64,000 nucleotides of DNA from Prevotella lacticifex. GTDB lineage: Bacteria; Bacteroidota; Bacteroidia; Bacteroidales; Bacteroidaceae. The position numbers were made by a program, and so were the translations under genes. Within the stretch, counting starts at the first letter, position 1; every line of letters starts with the position of its first letter. The DNA lies in contig NZ_BPTV01000002.1 of assembly GCF_019973375.1 (NCBI RefSeq), positions 357,228 to 421,227 of the forward strand, given 5' to 3'. The notes beneath the pieces were generated by a model. The model was given only the letters and a program-made list of their open reading frames with translations, made no database searches and was not told the origin of the DNA. Shown here in pieces: positions 35,431 to 44,857 of the stretch.

Positions 35431-35887
35431 CCAAATTGTATAGTGTCTCAAATGGAGGTTTCTTTATTTGAGGAAAAACTTCGGGAAGTTGACAAAATCA
35501 AGGACATCGGACTCGGAATTGGCCAAAAGGAAGCTCTCGTTTCTGGCAAGCCGGTAGAACTTGAAGTCGGTGACCAGAAGGTTGTCGTGGGCGTTGACCT
35601 CCGTGAGCCGGTAGGCTTCAAGGTCATGAATGGAGACATGGAGGAATGGAAGCGTCAGCAGGCCATCCGATATGACGATGCCAACGAGGGTTACATGGGC
35701 TATGTGCAGACCGACGAGAACCGGTGGGAGTACAAGCAGGTCGTTGACCGACTGCGCCACGAGGAAAGCGTCCGACTGACCGAGAGGGAAAAGACTGAAA
35801 GGAAAGAGGACAAGAAGAGAGGTCTTTCACTCTGAGCCCGTTGTCCTGGTAATCTATTCTACTACACCTTATGAGACTTAATTCACC

Positions 35888-37660
35888 ATGTCAAACAAAC
35901 AAGAATGTGCGTTCACCTCCGTAGCTCCATATCCTAAGGTGCGTCAGCTGGCGTACGGACTCAAGGACGGTGACTATGCAAGCATCTGCAGGGCAGCGGA
36001 TATGATGGCGGACGGGATAAGGGGGATGACGACAGGACGCAACTGTGTGCTGGTGCCTATCCCGAACCACCATGGCAGGGCGGTATATACAAAGACGCTC
36101 GCCAATGAGATTTCCCGAAGGACGGGCATCCCGACTTGGGACATCCTTTCCTGCCGCCCGCACATGCCACTGCACTACGCAAAGAAGAATGACCTTAAGC
36201 CGGAGGGCATATACCTGAAACTCAATCTGTACAGACAAGTGCCGGAGCAGTTCACGCCAATCGTCATAGACAATGTGTTGGACACCGGCTATACCGCAGG
36301 GGCCGCCATCAAGGCTGTGGGTCATCCGAACACGATGCTCGCCGTCCTCGGACATACCAAGAACCATCTGACAAACAAGAACTTTCAGTTTAACCAAATT
36401 CCTACTAACATGGAAAAGAAGATGCAAGAACAGCCTTCTGATAAGAAGCAATCTGCTGACTCTACGAAGAAGCAAGTGAAGAACAAGACCGACACGCCAT
36501 TGGCCGTGTATCAGCGGCTCAAGAGCAAGCATCCCGACGCGCTGATCCTTATGCGCAATGGTGATTTCTATCGCTCTTTGAATGATGACGCACAGAAATT
36601 GTCGGACACGCTGCGCATCCCGATACAGAAGCCGAAAGCCAAAGGAGAAGGTGAGCTCATGGCTGAGTTTCCGCATCACGCGCTCGACGTCTACCTGCCA
36701 AGGCTTATCCGGGCGGGCAATCGTGTGGCGATAGCTGACATGCAGGAGCCGAGCAAGAAGCAAACCACTAACAAAACCAAAAACCAAACTCAAACCGATA
36801 CTATGGAAAAGAAAACAGAAAAGAAGAAAACTAAGACGAAGGAAGCCAAGGTTGACAAGACTGAGGTGAAGGCAGAGACCAAGAAGAACGACAAAGCCGT
36901 TGAACAGTCCGCAGACACCAAGGTTCATAAGCCGCGCGAGCCGCAGATGGTGACGGTCAACGGTGAGAAGGTGACCCACGGCCATGCCTTCCAAAGCAAC
37001 CAGGATCCGAACAAGTGGTATTTTACCGCACGTATCGACGGACAGCAGCTCCGTCCGCAGCTCATGAAGCCGGAGGATGCCGTTGCCTATCAGAAGAGGG
37101 AGACAACGGTTGAAGGGCTCATGCAGACGTACTATCCCTCAAAGCTGGCCAAGAAGGTCACACCGGAGGAGTACAAGGCTGACAACAAGCTCTCTGACGG
37201 GCGTGTCATCGACAAGATGGTGGTCTACAAGGAGCATGACGAGCACCGTCAGGATGTTGGCAAGTACAAGCTCTACACGCAGGTGGGCGAGCAGAAGATG
37301 TCTCGCACGATGTCGAAGGAGGACTTGAATGCTTACTTCGACCGAGTAACAACGCCTTCCAAGCTCGTGGAGAAGAATTTCGGTGAGCAGCTGCATCTGG
37401 CTTCCTTCTACAACCAGTTCAAACTGGAGGATGGTGTCAAGGAGGTGCGCATCGCCAAGAGCCAGCAGGGCGACTGGACGGTGTCGGCGAAGCTCGCTGA
37501 CGACAGAATGACGAGCAAGGCGGTACTCTCGTGGCACGACAAGCAGGCACTCTTCACGTCAAAGACGGCAACCAAGGAGCAGTTGGCCGCTCGCTATCTC
37601 AACACGGAAATCAAGGAGATGAGCGAGAAAGTCAGTGCCAAGCAGTCGTTCAAACGTTAG
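35888..37660 (+). CDS. Phosphoribosyltransferase - MutS_I-like - DUF3945 fusion
   Basis: 590 residues. Residues 1-165 form a ComF-like PRTase fold with the PRPP loop VIDNVLDTGYTAGAA. Residues about 195-285 resemble MutS domain I (AVYQRLKSKHPDALILMRNG; FPHHALDVYLPRLIRAGNRV). A Lys-rich linker follows, then a C-terminal half ending in a DUF3945-like block (EQLAARYLNTEIKEM). A second ATG at 36411 could start a shorter product without the PRTase. Such fusions are common in Bacteroidetes elements; function unknown. Confidence 0.75.
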   Translation: MSNKQECAFTSVAPYPKVRQLAYGLKDGDYASICRAADMMADGIRGMTTGRNCVLVPIPNHHGRAVYTKTLANEISRRTGIPTWDILSCRPHMPLHYAKKNDLKPEGIYLKLNLYRQVPEQFTPIVIDNVLDTGYTAGAAIKAVGHPNTMLAVLGHTKNHLTNKNFQFNQIPTNMEKKMQEQPSDKKQSADSTKKQVKNKTDTPLAVYQRLKSKHPDALILMRNGDFYRSLNDDAQKLSDTLRIPIQKPKAKGEGELMAEFPHHALDVYLPRLIRAGNRVAIADMQEPSKKQTTNKTKNQTQTDTMEKKTEKKKTKTKEAKVDKTEVKAETKKNDKAVEQSADTKVHKPREPQMVTVNGEKVTHGHAFQSNQDPNKWYFTARIDGQQLRPQLMKPEDAVAYQKRETTVEGLMQTYYPSKLAKKVTPEEYKADNKLSDGRVIDKMVVYKEHDEHRQDVGKYKLYTQVGEQKMSRTMSKEDLNAYFDRVTTPSKLVEKNFGEQLHLASFYNQFKLEDGVKEVRIAKSQQGDWTVSAKLADDRMTSKAVLSWHDKQALFTSKTATKEQLAARYLNTEIKEMSEKVSAKQSFKR

Positions 37661-37765
37661 TGCCAGGACTTAGCTCTATTATAAATATGAGTTGTCTGTC
37701 ATCCATCACAGCTTACATTTTAGCTATCAACTATTCCAATCATCAATCATTAACACATTACAACT

Positions 37766-37996
37766 ATGAAGAACAATACAATCGAAGAACTCATTCAACT
37801 CAAGCAGGACGGCAAGATAGGATGGTGCGAGCTCGCACTGCGCAGTGACCACGGTACGGCATACCTCCAGTGGTGCGACGACCACGGCGTAGAGCCTGAC
37901 GACAACAACGCTGAGCTCTACCTTGAGGAGACAGAGAGCCGTATCTATGACGACGGCAACGAGTTTGCGGACGCTTTCGCTGAAGCTATCGTGTAG
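37766..37996 (+). CDS. Small acidic hypothetical protein
   Basis: 76 residues, strongly acidic (NNAELYLEETESRIYDDGNEF), without signal or membrane segment. An acidic small protein beside an antirestriction gene could be a DNA mimic, but that is speculation. Not recognised. Confidence 0.6.
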   Translation: MKNNTIEELIQLKQDGKIGWCELALRSDHGTAYLQWCDDHGVEPDDNNAELYLEETESRIYDDGNEFADAFAEAIV

Positions 37997-38104
37997 CATA
38001 TCCGTAGTATTACCTTGAAAAGCACAAACTTATGCCTTCCGCAGTCCGAAGGCTGTGCCATCGGACTGCGGGGGCTATAACCTAACTATTTAGCTACTGA
38101 CACT

Positions 38105-39502
38105 ATGGAAAACAAAGATTCCAAGTCCAAGAACGGACAGGATTACAAGAGCAGTGGAGACAGGGCCATTGAGAGATTTTGCTCCGCAATGATCGACCGT
38201 ATGAAGGCAATGAAGGCATCGGACTGGCGGCAGGGATGGACGAACGGCAAGGGCACGATGCTCGGCATGCCGCAGAACCTCAGCGGACGAAACTACTCGG
38301 GCTCTAACTCGTTCTTCCTGCAGATGGACACGGCGATGAACGCTTACCGCACGCCGGTGTATCTTACCTTTATGCAGGCGCAGAAGGAGAACATACGCAT
38401 CAAGAAAGGGGCGCAGTCGATGCCGGTCATCTACTGGGACCTGAATATCAAGGACGACCGGGGCAAGCGTGTCTCCGAGGCTGACTACAGACAGATGAGC
38501 CGTGGTGAGCAGAAGAAGTGCGAAGTGCGGCCGTTCCTCCGTGCGTTCTCGGTGTTCAACGTGGATCAGACCAATCTGGAGGAGGTCAACAAGGAGAAGT
38601 ACGATGCCATCGTGGACCGGTTCAGAGGTCCGCAGCTGCGTGACACGGCCGGCATGTACGAGAACCGTGCCCTCGACCGTATGTTCGAGCGGCAGGAGTG
38701 GATATGCCGTGTGCAGACTGATAAGATCGTGGACGGGGCATTCTACTCTCCGGCACGGGACATCGTCATCGTTCCAAAAAAGGAGCAGTTCAACATCGGC
38801 AAGAACGCTGAGGAGATATTCAAGGACGGCATGGAGTATTACTCCTCTGCTCTCCACGAGATGACGCACTCCACGGGTACGGCCAACCGGTTGAACCGTG
38901 ACAAGGGTTCCAAGTTCGGAGATGCTAAGTACGCCAAGGAGGAGCTTGTGGCGGAGCTCACAGCTGCCATGGTGGGCAATGCACTGGGCTTTGACAAGCG
39001 CATCCTCAACAACAATGCAGCTTACATGGACGGATGGATAAACGCCTTGCGTGAGGAGCCGAAGTTCATCGTATCGGTCATGGCGGACGTGAACAAGGCC
39101 TCGAAGATGATCCTTGAGAAGATTGACGAGCAGAAGATTGCCCTTGGTGAGACACCTATTCTTACTGAGAACCAGCGTAAAGTGGGGCTTGACAAGGGCG
39201 TTGAAGCGGCAAAGAAGGAATGGCAGCAGCCGCATGACATTGCGCTGTCGGCGAAGTTCGACAGTGCCTCCATCTACAAGCGGATGGACGGTGGCTATGC
39301 TGTGCGTGCTACCTTCGAGGGGCAGGATCTTGGTGTGAAGCCTATCAGCAAGATTACGGGTATCAGATATGAGATGATGCCGACGGGTGCGCTGAAGGAC
39401 CAAATGCTGCACGACACGGTGGCAAGGAAGTTCGTCGGAGAGGTGCGTGAGATACGTGAGCAGAAGCAGCAGAACAAGGAGAATAAGGGATTGAAATTGT
39501 GA
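38105..39502 (+). CDS. ArdC-like antirestriction protein with metalloprotease domain
   Basis: 465 residues. The N-terminal ~120 match the ArdC ssDNA-binding domain (RNYSGSNSFFLQMDTAMNAY; PVYLTFMQAQ; KKGAQSMPVIYW). The zincin-like domain follows with SALHEMTHSTGTANRL (HExxH variant HEMTH) and a downstream Glu in AKEELVAELTAAMVG. A DUF3945-like C-terminal part binds on (YKRMDGGYAVRATFEGQDLG). It should protect incoming single-stranded DNA from restriction. Confidence 0.85.
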   Translation: MENKDSKSKNGQDYKSSGDRAIERFCSAMIDRMKAMKASDWRQGWTNGKGTMLGMPQNLSGRNYSGSNSFFLQMDTAMNAYRTPVYLTFMQAQKENIRIKKGAQSMPVIYWDLNIKDDRGKRVSEADYRQMSRGEQKKCEVRPFLRAFSVFNVDQTNLEEVNKEKYDAIVDRFRGPQLRDTAGMYENRALDRMFERQEWICRVQTDKIVDGAFYSPARDIVIVPKKEQFNIGKNAEEIFKDGMEYYSSALHEMTHSTGTANRLNRDKGSKFGDAKYAKEELVAELTAAMVGNALGFDKRILNNNAAYMDGWINALREEPKFIVSVMADVNKASKMILEKIDEQKIALGETPILTENQRKVGLDKGVEAAKKEWQQPHDIALSAKFDSASIYKRMDGGYAVRATFEGQDLGVKPISKITGIRYEMMPTGALKDQMLHDTVARKFVGEVREIREQKQQNKENKGLKL

Positions 39503-39571
39503 GCGTTATGCCAAATTAGGCAACATTTACTATAAGTCAATCATTGTTTCTACCTTCTAACTACTAATGCT

Positions 39572-40798
39572 ATGTCTTACGTATCTTTTCAGGAAATGAA
39601 GCCGAGGGTGGGCATCGACGACGTAGCGTTCTCGCTCGGCTACAAGCTCAACAGGCAGGCGGGCGTGGGACGATACATAGAGCTGATCCTGCCCGACGGA
39701 AGGGGTGAGAAGCTCGACACCATCGTCATCTCGCATCCGCAGGAGAAGGACCGGCAGAGGTACTTCCACCGAAACACCGGGAAACGGGGAGACGTGGTGG
39801 ACTTCATCGGTGAGAACCTCAACCGCTTCAACAAGTACGGACGCAACCAGTGGGAGGTCATCGGTAAGGTGATGGCGGACTTTGCCAACATGCCCATCAT
39901 TGATAACCATGACCATGGCTATGCCGGGGGACTGGGAAGTCTGAATCCGGTGTTCAATCCAAAACGCTACACGGCGCAGTCGCTACAAGGCAACATGGAC
40001 TATGCCATGGGGATCTTTGAGGACCGTGGTCTGAGTCAGGAGACGGTGCGGCTCTTTGAGAGGCACATTGCCATTGTCACTGACCAGAAGAACAAGAATG
40101 GTCTGCCGATGATCGGCTTTCCTTACCGTGAGCCGGGGTTCAGCTCTGATCTGGCCGGCTATGAGCTGCGGGGCGACCGTGGTTTCAAGGGCAAGGCTGC
40201 CGGGACGAACTCGACGACGGCGATGTGGACGGCGGGCATCCACTCGGCACTGAACAATCCGCAGATGGTCAGGCATGTCTATTTCTGTGAGTCGGCTTAC
40301 GATGCCATGTCGTTCTATCAGGCGAACCGGGCGAAGATTGACCTTCCACACTCGGCATTTGTCTCTGTGGGCGGCGCGCTGTCCAACGGGCAGGTGTCGG
40401 GACTGATGAAGCACTTCTGCATGGCCAAGGCGGTGGACTGTTTCGACAATGATCTGCCGGGGCGGATCTATGGTATGCGTATGGCGGCACTGCTCGACGG
40501 GAAGCGGCTCAGCGTCTTTCAGATGGGGGACAACCTAAGACTGGAGATGGAGAGGAAGTCCTTCGACATGCCGGTGGGGAAGGCCTCTGTGGAAGAGCTT
40601 GGGAGGCATGTAAAACTCTCTGACCGCATCGAGGTGATGAAACCGCCGGTGAACTACAAGGACTGGAACGATGTTGTACGCGGCATGCCTTTGGAAGCGT
40701 TGCAGCTCAAGACGAAGTTCCAACGGGACGAGAATCTCGCGAGGATCAGGACGGAGCTCAGGGAGCGCAACGAGTGCAAGAGCGGGTTTAAGATGTAA
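39572..40798 (+). CDS. Toprim-domain (DnaG-like/DUF3991) protein
   Basis: 408 residues. The N-terminal part resembles the DUF3991/CHC2-like region (RYFHRNTGKRGDVVDFIGEN) without the zinc Cys ligands. A Toprim fold is visible at about 230-300: VYFCESAYDAMSFYQ (catalytic Glu), SVGGALSNGQ, and VDCFDNDLPG (D-x-D). Such proteins may prime or process transferred DNA. Confidence 0.75.
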   Translation: MSYVSFQEMKPRVGIDDVAFSLGYKLNRQAGVGRYIELILPDGRGEKLDTIVISHPQEKDRQRYFHRNTGKRGDVVDFIGENLNRFNKYGRNQWEVIGKVMADFANMPIIDNHDHGYAGGLGSLNPVFNPKRYTAQSLQGNMDYAMGIFEDRGLSQETVRLFERHIAIVTDQKNKNGLPMIGFPYREPGFSSDLAGYELRGDRGFKGKAAGTNSTTAMWTAGIHSALNNPQMVRHVYFCESAYDAMSFYQANRAKIDLPHSAFVSVGGALSNGQVSGLMKHFCMAKAVDCFDNDLPGRIYGMRMAALLDGKRLSVFQMGDNLRLEMERKSFDMPVGKASVEELGRHVKLSDRIEVMKPPVNYKDWNDVVRGMPLEALQLKTKFQRDENLARIRTELRERNECKSGFKM

Positions 40799-40915
40799 AT
40801 TCCAGTATCTCTGTATATGGGAAAGTATGAACGAGGTCACGGTCCGTCACTTCCGGCACCGACTTTTCAAGTCCGTACCGTCAGTGATGTCCGTGGCCAT
40901 AACAACCGGAGAACC

Positions 40916-41626
40916 ATGAAAAGAAAATTCTTTTGTCTGTTGCTGGCCATGTCCTGTTCCGTCTGCGGCTTCGCACAGCAGACAGACCCGCTCCTGACAG
41001 GGGCGGTGACCACACAGACGGAAATGCTGAAGAAGCTCTTCAAGAAGCGTGAGAAGACGCAGGAGGCGATCATCGCAACGGAAGCCGGGGTCACGCTGGC
41101 CATGGAGCGGATGCACCATTTGGAGGATAAGATGTTGGGCTATCTGCAGAACGCGCAGGGTGCCATGCAGAATATCTATCAGATCAAGCGTGCCGCGGAA
41201 CTCGTGAGTATGGAGATACCGAAAAACATGGCGTTGCTCCGCAAGTCGTTGCCGGGCAATCTCAAGGGTACTGCCATTGCCGTGATGGTCTCGGAAGAGC
41301 TTGTTGATGCCTCGGCACAGATGCTTTCGCTCTATCCGTTCATGAAGCAGCTGGTGACAAGTGGGTCGTACAACGTTACCAATGCGGACGGCAAGACGGA
41401 GAAGCACAAGATCAACCTGCTGAACTCGGCGGAGCGGTACTATGTGGCCAATGAGATTGTCACGCGGCTGGAGAGCATCAACACGGACTTGTGGCTGCTG
41501 GCCTGGCAAATCCGTACGTTGTCGTGGAATGACCTGTGGTTCGGACTTGACCCGGACGGATGGGCGACGGTGATGTCGGGCAAGGCGGTCGTGGACGGAC
41601 TGATAATGGACTGGAAGTATCTGTAG
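40916..41626 (+). CDS. Exported conjugation-associated protein
   Basis: 236 residues from ATG 40916, which opens a clear signal peptide (MKRKFFCLLLAMSCSVCGFAQ); the frame is open 33 codons further but that part lacks gene character. The mature protein is helical with an early coiled coil. It may be a periplasmic part of the transfer apparatus, judged by context. Family not recognised. Confidence 0.7.
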   Translation: MKRKFFCLLLAMSCSVCGFAQQTDPLLTGAVTTQTEMLKKLFKKREKTQEAIIATEAGVTLAMERMHHLEDKMLGYLQNAQGAMQNIYQIKRAAELVSMEIPKNMALLRKSLPGNLKGTAIAVMVSEELVDASAQMLSLYPFMKQLVTSGSYNVTNADGKTEKHKINLLNSAERYYVANEIVTRLESINTDLWLLAWQIRTLSWNDLWFGLDPDGWATVMSGKAVVDGLIMDWKYL

Positions 41627-41771
41627 GCTTGTATCGTCCGAAGTGGTCACTTGAAACCGCAAGAAAACTTTATGTTTTTAATATAAACAGTTGTATGTCA
41701 ATTACTAATAAACTTTCATTAATCATTAACTACTAATCATTATTAACCATCAACTATTAACTTTATCAACT

Positions 41772-42488
41772 ATGGAAATCAAGAAATCTATCCGTGGCAT
41801 ACTGATCACGGACGCTGTCAACAAGGAACTGGAGGACACGGGCAGAAGCCGTGTGCTGACATTCAAGGACAAGAAGGGAAAACAGTACATGGCGCACATC
41901 GAGATGCAGGACGGCAAGATGGCGGTCGTTCCGGAGGGCAGATACCTGGAGCACCGTTGTCCGCACTGTGGTGGGCGCATCAAGATTACCTCGAAGGGGT
42001 ACTTCTGTGAGCATTACTTTGACAAAGGTGATGCTTGCAAGTGGCACTGCAACGGCATCCTCTCGCACCGCTTTATCCTGCCGCATGAGATTGAGGCGTT
42101 CCTCGACGGGCATCCGACGGTGCTCGACGGCTGTTTCAACTCGCAGGGACGGATCTTCTCGGCCGTGCTGGTGGAGAGTGAGGTCTATGGCATGTCGCTG
42201 AGCTCGGTGGTGGGCAAGTGCCCTGTCTGTGGTGAGGACGTGCTGGTGAGTCCGGTGGCGTTCAACTGTTCCTGTCACGAGAAGCTCGGGGAGCCGTACC
42301 ACCTTACTTTATGGCGGCATATCCGTGGGCATGAGGTGACGCTTGACGAGCTGAAGGAGCTACTGGAGTATGGCGTCACGAAGAATGAGGTGACGCTAAT
42401 TGACGGCAAGGGATCGCTCTCGAAGGCGTACCTGCGGCTGTCGGATGACCGGAAACGGATCGTGGCGGATTATAACAAGTTAAACTAA
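41772..42488 (+). CDS. Zinc-ribbon protein (topoisomerase tail-like)
   Basis: 238 residues. Two Cys4-type units, HRCPHCGGRIKITSKGYFCEHYF and KCPVCGEDVLVSPVAFNCSCHE, resemble the C-terminal zinc fingers of type IA topoisomerases, but there is no catalytic domain. Probably binds DNA. Confidence 0.65.
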   Translation: MEIKKSIRGILITDAVNKELEDTGRSRVLTFKDKKGKQYMAHIEMQDGKMAVVPEGRYLEHRCPHCGGRIKITSKGYFCEHYFDKGDACKWHCNGILSHRFILPHEIEAFLDGHPTVLDGCFNSQGRIFSAVLVESEVYGMSLSSVVGKCPVCGEDVLVSPVAFNCSCHEKLGEPYHLTLWRHIRGHEVTLDELKELLEYGVTKNEVTLIDGKGSLSKAYLRLSDDRKRIVADYNKLN

Positions 42489-42542
42489 ACGTTTTCTACT
42501 TTGTAATATTCTATTGATTATCAACCATTCAAACCATTAACC

Positions 42543-42836
42543 ATGAGTACTGTGAACAAGAAGAAACTGTTGAGAAAGGCGGCTTTTGAGTCGGGACTTT
42601 CAATTAAGGACGTGGAGAAGGCGGTGGATGCCTTCCTCTGCGCGGTGTCGGATATTCTCCGTGAGGACGGGGAGGTCATCATCCCGGACTTCGGGAAGTT
42701 CTACATCTACCGGCGCGGTGAGCGTATATGCCGCAATCCGCAGACGGGGGAGAAGTTCGTTGCGCCGCCGATGAAGAAGGTGAAGTTCAAGGCCTTCGGT
42801 AACGTGATCAACTACACATTGAAGTACGGACGATAA
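42543..42836 (+). CDS. HU-family DNA-binding protein
   Basis: 97 residues with the HU/IHF fold: NKKKLLRKAAFESGLSIKDV, EVIIPDFGKFYIYRRGERIC, NPQTGEKFVAPPMKKVKFKA. A nucleoid-type protein encoded by the element, likely aiding recombination or transfer complexes. Confidence 0.88.
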   Translation: MSTVNKKKLLRKAAFESGLSIKDVEKAVDAFLCAVSDILREDGEVIIPDFGKFYIYRRGERICRNPQTGEKFVAPPMKKVKFKAFGNVINYTLKYGR

Positions 42837-42848
42837 AGCCTTTAGGAC

Positions 42849-43346
42849 ATGAAGAAGTCATTATTACTAATGATGGGTGCCGCACTGATGGTATCGTGCG
42901 GCAACTCGGGTGAGAAGATGAAACGGCTGGCAAAGGAGAACCTGGAGCTCAGTGTGGACTACCCTAAGCAGCTGCGTGTGCTGGCGATCTCGGAGCCGGA
43001 CTCGGCATTTGGAACGGGTTACTTCACGAAGGATGAGGTGAAGGGGATGCTCAGGACGATGCAGGTGGTGACGGACACGATTATGAAGCGCACGGACAAC
43101 ATGAACCGGTTCAACCCGGCCGACCACTATGTCGTCAGTCTTGCCGAAAGGCAGATGCGGAGCATGGCGGAAATCCGCTCGCTCATCATGAAGGGCGACA
43201 GGAAGGGGGAGTTCAGCGGATGGAAGGTGAAGATTGACTATGCCTGTGTCGATGCCGCCGGACTGCCGTACCGCTCAGAGCGGTGGTGCTTCATCGACAA
43301 GGAGGGCAAGCAGGTGTACAAAGCTTTTGAACTGCCGATACCATGA
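42849..43346 (+). CDS. Lipoprotein
   Basis: 165 residues with lipobox LMVSCGN. The mature part starts as a charged helix and ends in a strand-rich KVKIDYACVDAAGLPYRSERW region. It starts 12 nt after the HU stop and its stop overlaps the next start. Possibly a surface-exclusion or transfer lipoprotein; not recognised. Confidence 0.72.
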   Translation: MKKSLLLMMGAALMVSCGNSGEKMKRLAKENLELSVDYPKQLRVLAISEPDSAFGTGYFTKDEVKGMLRTMQVVTDTIMKRTDNMNRFNPADHYVVSLAERQMRSMAEIRSLIMKGDRKGEFSGWKVKIDYACVDAAGLPYRSERWCFIDKEGKQVYKAFELPIP

Positions 43347-44314
43347 ACAAGGAACAATTCAACTGTGATACAAACCATCTAACACTAAACACTACTATGG
43401 AAACATTGAACATGACGTGGGTGAACCTGCTCAGAAAGCAGTTCATCGAAATCCTGGACTACTACGACGAGAACCCGCAGCGGTTCGACTACAAGGAGCT
43501 GAAGAAGGCTTACGATGCTTTGCTCTCGGTGAAGAGTGTGGAGGAGTTCAAGCAGTGGCGCAGGCTGCTGAAGGACTATGGTCTGTCGTTCACGGACATG
43601 CCTCGCCGCTCACACGATGACAACATGCTGGCTGTCCTCGACGACTATGCGGAGGGTGCCAACGACAAGATCCTCGATGTCTTCATCAGATGGAAGCTGA
43701 GCATCAATCCCGCAAAGTGGACGGAGGTCGAGAGATGGAACAGTGATCTCGTGGACATCCTGCTCAAGGCTACAAAGCGTGAGGAGGACGTGCATATCGT
43801 CATCTTTCCTTGTGGCAAGCCGAATGCCAAGCGTTGGGCGGCCATCGGGCAGGATGCCGACCGTCTCTTCGAGGTCTTCGGATGGCAGACGGGGCATGTC
43901 AATGCGACCTCCGGACCGGTGAGCTGGATGTTCATCAACGGCTATGGGCTTGACGTGCTGCGACAGAGTGGGTACAGCATTCAGATTCGTGACTTCGGGG
44001 AGTTCGACATCCTCTCGACGGCCTTTGAGGAGGACAGTGTCGCCTCACTGCAACAGTTTATTGACTACCTAAGGATGATGGATCAGCTCTCCGCTGAGCA
44101 GATAGAGTTTCTTAGGAAGATACGGCCTGTTATCTATCCGCATCCCGGTTACTGGGAGCTCACTCATGGAAACCTTGTCTTCGACAAAGACAATGTTGTC
44201 GCAGAGTTCGACAATGGAAAGAAGGTCACGCTGGCACAAGGCAAGAACTGGAGAATGCACGAGCTCTTCCGACCGATGTTCTTGGAGATGGGGGCAGAGC
44301 TTGGAGAGGCATAG
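43343..44314 (+). CDS. Hypothetical protein
   Basis: 323 residues from ATG 43343 (overlaps the previous stop); an ATG at 43397 preceded by ACTACT, as before other genes of this block, is an equal alternative. No signal or membrane segment. Strand-rich middle (EEDVHIVIFPCGKPNAKRWAA; WMFINGYGLDVLRQSGYSI). Last gene of the rightward block. Not recognised. Confidence 0.65.
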   Translation: MNKEQFNCDTNHLTLNTTMETLNMTWVNLLRKQFIEILDYYDENPQRFDYKELKKAYDALLSVKSVEEFKQWRRLLKDYGLSFTDMPRRSHDDNMLAVLDDYAEGANDKILDVFIRWKLSINPAKWTEVERWNSDLVDILLKATKREEDVHIVIFPCGKPNAKRWAAIGQDADRLFEVFGWQTGHVNATSGPVSWMFINGYGLDVLRQSGYSIQIRDFGEFDILSTAFEEDSVASLQQFIDYLRMMDQLSAEQIEFLRKIRPVIYPHPGYWELTHGNLVFDKDNVVAEFDNGKKVTLAQGKNWRMHELFRPMFLEMGAELGEA

Positions 44315-44349
44315 CCCAGTGGGAAGGTAATCAGTGCGCAAGGCAAGTA

Positions 44350-44390
44350 GCGGAAGAAGCTTCTCAGTTGCACTTCGACACTTCTTCCGC
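44350..44390. terminator. Inverted repeat after the rightward block
   Basis: GCGGAAGAAG and CTTCTTCCGC, a perfect 10-bp stem with a 21-nt loop, 36 nt after the last stop. No clear T tract, so termination is only likely. The rest of 44315-44550 holds nothing else I recognise. Confidence 0.4.
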
Positions 44391-44550
44391 CACACGCCAT
44401 GCGCACTATCCTTACTTGCTCCACTTCGCGTCTTCCTTCTTTGGTCGTCAGACACGAAGCCGAGCTGTAGAGGGACTTCGCAACCGATAGGAGTATCACT
44501 ATGATAACCCATCGAACACATACAAGAGTCGTTTTATCAGATAAATATCG

Positions 44551-44558
44551 TAACTTTG
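44551..44558 (+). promoter_or_regulatory. -7 box of the GNAT gene
   Basis: TAACTTTG lies 8 nt before the ATG at 44567, leaving almost no leader. It rules out the longer frame start at 44501. Confidence 0.5.
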
Positions 44559-44566
44559 CAACAATT

Positions 44567-44857
44567 ATGGAAATGGAAATAGAAACTACGAACACGGGCG
44601 GCAAGGTGCTGGCCTATAATGGGGACGAGCTTGTCGGCCGTCTGGAGTTCTCCTATGAGGGAAATGTCATGAGGATAGACCACACGTATGCCTACAAGGA
44701 GGGGATGGGTGTAGGGAGCCTGCTTGTCAGTGCAGCCAATGACTATGCCATCAACAAGGGGCTCCGTGTCCTGCCCGTCTGTTCCTTTGCCGGTGTGTGG
44801 TATCAGCGGCATCAGCAGTTCGCGGATATACTTTACAAAGAGGGCAGCCAATCTTAA
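44567..44857 (+). CDS. Small GNAT-type acetyltransferase (YjdJ-like)
   Basis: 96 residues. The pattern KVLAYNGDELVGRLEFSYEG, IDHTYAYKEGMGVGSLLVSA and LPVCSFAGVWYQRH fits the short GNAT (YjdJ/NATD1) group, including the acetyl-CoA loop EGMGVGSLL and the terminal CSF/WxxxH region. Substrate unknown. The start is set by the promoter just upstream. Confidence 0.78.
   Translation: MEMEIETTNTGGKVLAYNGDELVGRLEFSYEGNVMRIDHTYAYKEGMGVGSLLVSAANDYAINKGLRVLPVCSFAGVWYQRHQQFADILYKEGSQS

Larger units (their letters stand above)
33806..35466. mobile_element. IS copy 1 (1661 bp, IS4 superfamily)
   Basis: Perfect terminal inverted repeats of about 29 bp begin TAAAGAAACCTCCATTTGAG. The target duplication TTTGAG flanks both ends (33800-33805 and 35467-35472). 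Length equals copy 2 at 45341-47001. It carries one transposase gene on the minus strand. Confidence 0.93.
33401..35835 (+). pseudogene. DUF4099-type gene split by an IS
   Basis: Left half 33401-33805 (MKTEPVPFDKFAKIGIYPKDL, ending TVKFE) and right half 35473-35835 (EKLREVDKIKDIGLG, ending KKRGLSL). Removing the IS and one 6-bp TTTGAG duplication joins them in frame (...VKFEEKLREV...), giving about 256 residues. The pattern is the DUF4099/DUF3945 family found beside mobilization genes. In the present state the left half stops at a TAA supplied by the IS end. Confidence 0.85.

Noticed and set aside
35443..35472. MSQMEVSL as the natural start of the right half of the DUF4099-type gene
   Set aside because: These codons are the IS terminal repeat; the same peptide appears at the other IS copy before an unrelated gene.
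38090..39412. 440-residue minus strand frame opposite the ArdC-like gene
   Set aside because: Antisense shadow; the + strand frame has clear ArdC and zincin motifs.
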